Positions 7,362 through 10,694 of a stretch of DNA of 10,694 nucleotides are shown one piece after another; position 1 is the stretch's first letter; every line of letters starts with the position of its first letter. A model generated the notes under the pieces. That model saw nothing but the letters and a program-made list of their open reading frames with translations. It was not told where the DNA came from and made no database searches. The stretch is taken from positions 1 to 10,694 of the forward strand of contig JAVBQU010000206.1 in NCBI GenBank assembly GCA_031548675.1, read 5' to 3'. A program made the translations under genes and the position numbers. The DNA comes from JAVBQU01 sp031548675. GTDB taxonomy: Bacteria > Bacteroidota > Bacteroidia > Bacteroidales > P3.

Positions 7362-8060
7362 ATGAAAAAAATCATTTTCATAGCCATAATGGCAACGATA
7401 GCAGGCATAAGTGTATTTACGGCTTGCAACAAGGATGCACAAAGCACAACAAAACCTGCCAAAATAAATCCTTTAAAAAATATAAAGGAGGGAACTACTT
7501 ATACTTTTTACGGACAAACCGAACAGAACCTTGCCAATGAGGAAATCTGCCAAATGCAATTGACTATGGGTAAAAACGGAGAATGGACGGTAAAAAGGCA
7601 AGTGATTCCCAATAGAATGTTTAAATCGGCTGTGGATATCATACAGTTTGGTACATTGTTTGTTCCTGAACAATATATTACACACAATGATGAACATAGT
7701 ATTACCTATACTTTTCCTGAAGGGGAAGATGTTGGCTATTATTTTGTACCCTTTGACGAAATGTACAAAAAAGAAACTGCGGTACCCCAAAAAACTTATA
7801 CATATTTTTGTATGTGTTTAAGTAATAGTGCCCCTACAGCGACCTTAGTTTCTACAGGTTTTTGTAGAAAGGTAGATGAAGGGACAGGAAGTGGTTTTAA
7901 ATCATATCATTGTGATAATATTTCATGTACCAAAGAGGGTGGATATTGCACACAAGGTCGGTCAGAAACACTCACATTTGTAAATCCGGGAAGATCTACC
8001 CCCAGCCCCAGCACGCAATTATCGCCGGGACTGCTTCTGCCTGCTACAAGTATGCCGTAA
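7362..8060 (+). CDS. Cysteine-rich lipoprotein of unknown family
   Basis: The 232-residue product begins with a lipoprotein signal peptide ending in FTAC, so Cys22 should be lipidated. The family was not recognised. After a short polar linker, residues 45-145 look like a compact beta-rich domain (TYTFYGQTEQ, NGEWTVKRQV, HSITYTFPEG). A cysteine cluster follows: Cys150, 152, 168, 184, 189 and 196, with a Gly-rich loop (EGTGSGFKSYHC). Six closely spaced cysteines in an exported protein suggest disulfides or metal binding. The next full-length gene encodes an exported thioredoxin-like protein, which supports a thiol-related pairing. The last 22 residues are Pro/Ser-rich and unlike the rest. In another frame the same DNA reads AIIAGTASACYKYAVSK, so a late frameshift is possible. 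The ATG at 7362 is fixed by the signal peptide. Confidence 0.8.
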   Translation: MKKIIFIAIMATIAGISVFTACNKDAQSTTKPAKINPLKNIKEGTTYTFYGQTEQNLANEEICQMQLTMGKNGEWTVKRQVIPNRMFKSAVDIIQFGTLFVPEQYITHNDEHSITYTFPEGEDVGYYFVPFDEMYKKETAVPQKTYTYFCMCLSNSAPTATLVSTGFCRKVDEGTGSGFKSYHCDNISCTKEGGYCTQGRSETLTFVNPGRSTPSPSTQLSPGLLLPATSMP

Positions 8061-8086
8061 GTAAATAAAATGTGATTATGAACCAT

Positions 8087-8149
8087 GCAAGAAGATGAAA
8101 ATAGATAAAGTCTTCATTATTGGGGCTTGGTTGGTTTCCATCTTCTTGC
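8087..8149 (+). promoter_or_regulatory. Hairpin between the lipoprotein and thioredoxin genes
   Basis: GCAAGAAGATG (8087-8097) and CATCTTCTTGC (8139-8149) form a perfect 11-bp inverted repeat with a 41-nt loop. There is no clean T tract; TTAATTT follows. It could be a weak terminator, an RNA-processing or stabilising element, or a translational switch. The left arm contains the ATG of the possible micropeptide gene at 8095, so folding would hide that start codon. Confidence 0.5.
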
Positions 8150-8163
8150 TTAATTTAACCTAG
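8095..8163 (+). CDS. Possible 22-residue membrane micropeptide
   Basis: A short frame opens at ATG 8095 and closes at TAG 8161-8163, four bases before the start of the thioredoxin-like gene. The peptide starts MKIDKVF, continues with a hydrophobic run (IIGAWLVSIFLLNL) long enough to cross or insert into a membrane, and ends LT. Its position would permit translational coupling to the downstream gene. It could also be the remnant N-terminus of a larger membrane protein, for example a MauE/DoxX-type redox partner, which sometimes accompanies TlpA-like genes in this phylum. No Shine-Dalgarno sequence can be judged, because AAGAAG abuts the ATG. Coding status is unproven. Confidence 0.35.
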   Translation: MKIDKVFIIGAWLVSIFLLNLT

Positions 8164-8167
8164 ATTT

Positions 8168-9496
8168 ATGAAAGCAATTTTGATATTATACCTATGCCTG
8201 CCTATAGCAGCCATAGGGCAGGCAGATAGCATAAACATCCGTCAGGTTTTCGAAAAATCCCTCAAAGCGATGGATTTGCGTTGTAATTCTTTGGAATTTT
8301 CATTGCAAAAAAAGTCTTATGATATATGGAAGAGTACAGAATATGTTACTTGCAAAATGCTATTTGACAAAAACATGAACATGCAAAAGGCTTGGATGAG
8401 TAGTAAAGAATTTACCAATAATGTAAATGCCAAGCAGCCCGAGAATGAAATGATAAAATTCTTGGATAAAAAAGCTGATACGGCTTTTGCATGGAAGGAA
8501 GATTTAAAACTGTTAAAAGTTTCTGATTTTAATCAAGGAATGCAAGAGCATTCTTACTTTTTCAAAGCACAAGGAAATTATTTTCGAACTGCTTCCGGTT
8601 TGATTAAGTATGTCAGCATGGTTTCCCGTGCCCGCTTGTATCCCCAGTTGGGAGATACAATTATCTACTTCGATAAATCTAATGATACTTACCATATAGA
8701 TTCAGCTTTGATATATTCGGGCTTGGGAAAAGTGAATAATCGGGTATGCTATGTTATAGAGCATATTACAACCTATTCCAATAATATATATATGCCTGAT
8801 TATTTATACCCGAGTTTGCAGGCAGGCACTTATCGCGCTGTATCTCGGCATTTTTGCATGTATATTGATACGGCAAATTATATTATGCGGAAATATGTTC
8901 ATTTCCAAAAAACGCCCAAAGGAGATACTATGACCTATAGTTCTGATGAATTGCGGAATTATAAAATAAATACCATAGTCGATATTCATTTTGATGCTAA
9001 AAACTATCCCGCTAAGAAAATCTTATGGCAAGACCACGACACAACAAAAATATATCAGGATTTTACCAATAGAGTACCCAATATTATAGGAATAGATACC
9101 TCCGGAAAAGCTTTTTCTTTATATCAGCAAAAAGCAAAATGCTATGTATTGGATTTTTCGTATGCAGCTTGTCCGGTTTGCATAGTGAGAGCCTTGCCAT
9201 TTTGGAAATCCATGATGACAAAGTATAATCATCCCAACATACAATACCTTATTATTGACCCTGTTGATAACCTTGATGTAATCAAAAAAATGATACAGAC
9301 GCATGAAATCAATATTCCTGTAATCCAAGATAAAAATGCCACTAAGAATTATGCAATTCATACTTATCCTGCATGCTATATATTGGATGAAAATTTTAAT
9401 GTATTATTTAAGGGATTTGATTTAGGAGATAACCAGAAAGTAGAAGTGGAAAAAATCCTATCGTCCTATCACAACAAAACTGCAAAGCAAAAATAA
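8168..9496 (+). CDS. Secreted TlpA-like thioredoxin-fold protein with large N-terminal domain
   Basis: The 442-residue protein has an N-terminal signal peptide (LPIAAIGQA, cleavage likely near residues 17-19) and no lipobox, so it should be soluble in the periplasm or secreted. Residues of about 20-300 form a long domain of the kind often fused to TlpA-like proteins in Bacteroidota; its function is unknown. The thioredoxin fold occupies about 305-435. It contains CYVLDFSYAACPVC with the active site Cys335-Pro-Val-Cys338, IQYLIIDPVDN, and the cis-proline segment TYPACYILDE (Pro401) with an extra Cys403. The usual Trp-Cys before the active site is Ala-Cys here. Family members reduce or oxidise exported thiols. 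The CPVC pair shows redox competence but not direction. The upstream Cys-rich lipoprotein is a plausible substrate. The ATG at 8168 follows TAG by four bases and gives a complete signal peptide. Confidence 0.88.
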   Translation: MKAILILYLCLPIAAIGQADSINIRQVFEKSLKAMDLRCNSLEFSLQKKSYDIWKSTEYVTCKMLFDKNMNMQKAWMSSKEFTNNVNAKQPENEMIKFLDKKADTAFAWKEDLKLLKVSDFNQGMQEHSYFFKAQGNYFRTASGLIKYVSMVSRARLYPQLGDTIIYFDKSNDTYHIDSALIYSGLGKVNNRVCYVIEHITTYSNNIYMPDYLYPSLQAGTYRAVSRHFCMYIDTANYIMRKYVHFQKTPKGDTMTYSSDELRNYKINTIVDIHFDAKNYPAKKILWQDHDTTKIYQDFTNRVPNIIGIDTSGKAFSLYQQKAKCYVLDFSYAACPVCIVRALPFWKSMMTKYNHPNIQYLIIDPVDNLDVIKKMIQTHEINIPVIQDKNATKNYAIHTYPACYILDENFNVLFKGFDLGDNQKVEVEKILSSYHNKTAKQK

Positions 9497-9824
9497 ATTA
9501 GGAAACAAGGTACAAGTTGTGACAAGTGACAGGTAAAGTGTGACGAGATACAAGTAAACAAGATACAATTTAGTAACGCGTGACGGGTAACATGTAACAA
9601 GAGTAATAACAACTCAGTGTTTCTCTGTGAATTCTCAGTGCAAAAAAATAGATATAAGAGGACGAGTAAACAAGACATAAGTAAACGAGATACAGATTTA
9701 AAGCAGAAATTATAAGTAATTAAACAACTCAACGATTCACCAATTCAACAATGCTATAAACCTTTAACCATAAACAACTCAACAGTTCAACGATTAAACA
9801 ACTAAACAACCTTTTAAGCATATT
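9497..9824. repeat. Non-coding stretch of degenerate short repeats
   Basis: This stretch between the thioredoxin-like gene and the DUF1573 gene has no convincing reading frame or promoter. It is built of degenerate units on the plus strand. At 9505-9600 and 9655-9695 are variants of GTGACAAGTAACAAG (for example GAGATACAAGTAAACAAG). At 9613-9640 the heptamer CTCAGTG, CTCTGTG, CTCAGTG is spaced by 10-11 bp. At 9721-9810 are variants of CAACAATTCAAC, with TAAACAACTCAAC exact at 9721-9733 and 9771-9783. The strand is rich in A and C in the last block. Such filler is typical of replication slippage; no function is evident. Confidence 0.6.
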
Positions 9825-10253
9825 ATGAAAAAATACATATTCCTATCCCTTACAGCCTTTCTGCTGTTCGGATGCAAACCCAAAACAGAAAACAAGCAAA
9901 CATCAACTACCGGAAAAGATACTCTTCTTTCTGACCATGTTGGTAATTCCGCCATCTGCTTCGATACGCTGGCATACGATTTTGGCAAGGTAATGAAAGA
10001 TGCCAAGCCCGAATGCTATTTTAAGTACCACAATACCGGAACAGAACCTTTGATGCTTATCAATGTATCGGCAGGCTGCGGCTGCACGGTTATAAATTTC
10101 CCCAAAACCTCGCTTATGCCCAATGCGGTAGATTCTATCCATGTGCGGTTTACCGGAGCTAAGGAGGGCGGCGATTTTATGAAAACCATTACTGTACAAT
10201 CCAATGCCTCTAACGGTACACAGCATTTGCAAATTAAAGGACATCAGATGTAA
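9825..10253 (+). CDS. DUF1573 domain lipoprotein
   Basis: The 142-residue product has a lipoprotein signal peptide with lipobox LFGC (Cys17), then a polar linker rich in Lys/Thr, then a single DUF1573 domain (about 45-142). The domain shows the family landmarks: YDFGKVMKDAKPECYFKYHNTG, the conserved SAGCGCT motif (Cys85 and Cys87), a proline/aspartate turn, and a final strand pair ending LQIKGHQM. DUF1573 is an immunoglobulin-like (ASH/MSP-related) fold of unknown function, very common in exported Bacteroidota proteins. The CGC pair is nearly invariant in it. Here the domain is single, as in the shortest members. The ATG at 9825 is set by the signal peptide and has no clear Shine-Dalgarno sequence. 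The gene appears to stand alone between repeat-filled DNA and a strong terminator. Confidence 0.93.
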   Translation: MKKYIFLSLTAFLLFGCKPKTENKQTSTTGKDTLLSDHVGNSAICFDTLAYDFGKVMKDAKPECYFKYHNTGTEPLMLINVSAGCGCTVINFPKTSLMPNAVDSIHVRFTGAKEGGDFMKTITVQSNASNGTQHLQIKGHQM

Positions 10254-10343
10254 ATAGAGATAGTTGCTGAACTTTTTGTTTGCTTTCCGAGTAGATATAA
10301 GAACGTTGAAGAACAAAGAGCCAAGAACTAACAAAAATCAATC

Positions 10344-10364
10344 GGGCTTTATCAAGGAAAGCCC
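10344..10364 (+). repeat. Small hairpin just before the terminator
   Basis: GGGCTTT (10344-10350) and AAAGCCC (10358-10364) form a 7-bp stem with loop ATCAAGG. No T tract follows. The arms share GGCTTT/AAAGCC with the terminator 20-60 bp downstream, so cross-pairing between the two hairpins is possible. It may be a diverged duplicate of that terminator. Confidence 0.5.
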
Positions 10365-10374
10365 TGTATCAAGT

Positions 10375-10423
10375 AAAAAACATCCGGCTTTCTCTAAAAA
10401 ATAGGGAAAGCCGGGTGTTTTTT
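10375..10423. terminator. Bidirectional intrinsic terminator between convergent genes
   Basis: The left arm 10375-10392 (AAAAAACATCCGGCTTTC) pairs with 10406-10423 (GAAAGCCGGGTGTTTTTT) along 18 bp, with one G-U pair and a TA-rich loop. The core CCGGCTTTC/GAAAGCCGG is GC-rich and flanked by A and T runs on opposite sides, so it can terminate transcription from both directions. It serves the DUF1573 gene on the plus strand and the partial gene on the minus strand, whose stop codon (10422-10424) overlaps its end. Confidence 0.9.
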
Positions 10424-10694
10424 ATTCGGACTTGTCTGGTTTTGAGAGGACGTTGTCAGTATTTTGGTCAATGTTGCTATTTTTTGATGCAATTCCTGAT
10501 TTTTTTTGATGTGTGACTGCCACTTTTTCAAGCAAGCTTGCCTCTTGAACAGAAAGCACTGACACTTTTTTAAGCAAGCCCGTCATTTTTTCATGCAACG
10601 CCGACTCTTTTTCAACCGAAGCCGCCGTTTTTTTATTCAACACTGTTGGTTTTTCAAGAAAGATTCTCTGATTTTTATCGGAAGCTGTCAGTTT
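10422..10694 (-). CDS. Partial minus-strand gene: C-terminus made of 7-residue repeats
   Basis: An open frame enters from the right edge and runs 90 codons to TAA at 10424-10422; the N-terminus lies outside the window. The product was not recognised. The visible part is a chain of about twelve 7-residue units, such as LHEKMTG, LLKKVSV, LLEKVAV, FLEKPTV and LNKKTAA. The consensus is a hydrophobic residue first, E/K-K at positions 3-4 and S/T at position 6. The units fade toward the end (IASKNSN, IDQNTDN). A hydrophobic residue every seven positions suggests an extended amphipathic helix or coiled coil, although Ser/Thr and Gly content is high for one. The DNA repeats every 21 bp without a break in phase. 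The stop lies within a shared terminator, as expected for a real convergent gene. A non-coding repeat tract remains possible. Confidence 0.55.
   Translation of the reverse strand, partial: KLTASDKNQRIFLEKPTVLNKKTAASVEKESALHEKMTGLLKKVSVLSVQEASLLEKVAVTHQKKSGIASKNSNIDQNTDNVLSKPDKSE
10452..10694. repeat. 21-bp-period tandem repeat with phased T tracts
   Basis: On the plus strand, runs of T begin every 21 bp: at about 10503, 10524, 10566, 10587, 10608, 10629, 10650, 10672 and the window end, with one weakened unit at 10545. Between them the sequence varies freely, often containing CAAGCAAGC- or CAACGCC-like text. No indel breaks the phase over more than 190 bp. The array continues beyond the window. 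Confidence 0.8.

Noticed and set aside
7287..7406. The 11-mer CGATAGCAGGC occurs in the leader (7287) and again in the signal-peptide region of the lipoprotein gene (about 7396).
   Set aside because: A single short match over about 110 bp, without extended similarity; likely chance.
9469..9732. An 87-codon minus-strand frame over the repeat-filled intergenic region.
   Set aside because: It is the complement of degenerate repeats and of the end of the thioredoxin-like gene; Leu/Cys/Ser-rich text without any motif.
9903..10334. A 143-codon minus-strand frame opposite the DUF1573 gene.
   Set aside because: The plus-strand gene has a lipobox and clear DUF1573 motifs over the same bases, so this is an antisense shadow.
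10422..10694. CRISPR array, considered because of the regular spacing of T-rich units.
   Set aside because: The period is only 21 bp, units are not identical, and there are no distinct repeat and spacer parts.

Overview
The window looks like chromosomal DNA from a member of the Bacteroidota. It is AT-rich. Its lipoproteins carry Bacteroidota-style lipoboxes, the genes lack obvious Shine-Dalgarno sequences, and two places match the Bacteroidota promoter consensus (TTTG, about 19-20 bp, then TAnnTTTG). The gene families also fit: a very large alpha-2-macroglobulin-like lipoprotein, a TlpA-like thioredoxin fused to a long N-terminal domain, and a DUF1573 lipoprotein. Genus cannot be determined from the sequence alone.

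Layout, left to right. (1) 15-542: a DJ-1/PfpI-superfamily protein, closed by an intrinsic terminator (614-646). (2) 734-6343: a 1869-residue bacterial alpha-2-macroglobulin lipoprotein with an intact CxEQ thioester motif. It has its own promoter (678-708) and a terminator (6371-6411). No pbpC-type gene follows it. (3) 6412-7361: about 950 bp without an intact gene. It holds a decayed inositol monophosphatase (SuhB-family) remnant on the minus strand, two imperfect 30-bp direct repeats that run into a good promoter match, and a roughly 330-nt leader rich in inverted repeats. (4) 7362-9496: a cysteine-rich lipoprotein of unknown family, a possible 22-codon membrane-peptide gene overlapped by a hairpin, and a secreted TlpA-like thioredoxin with a CPVC site. 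This looks like a small exported thiol/redox cassette. (5) 9497-9824: a non-coding stretch of degenerate short repeats. (6) 9825-10253: a DUF1573 lipoprotein. (7) 10344-10423: two hairpins, the second a strong bidirectional terminator. (8) 10422-10694: the 3' end of a minus-strand reading frame built on an exact 21-bp / 7-residue period, cut by the window edge.

Most intact products are predicted to be exported to the periplasm or outer envelope; only the DJ-1-like protein looks cytoplasmic. The alpha-2-macroglobulin probably traps proteases in the periplasm. The lipoprotein/thioredoxin pair probably shares a thiol-related function. I saw no known defence, CRISPR, secretion or phage system. 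The least explained parts are the lipoprotein/micropeptide/TlpA cassette with its long leader, and the 21-bp-period gene at the right edge.
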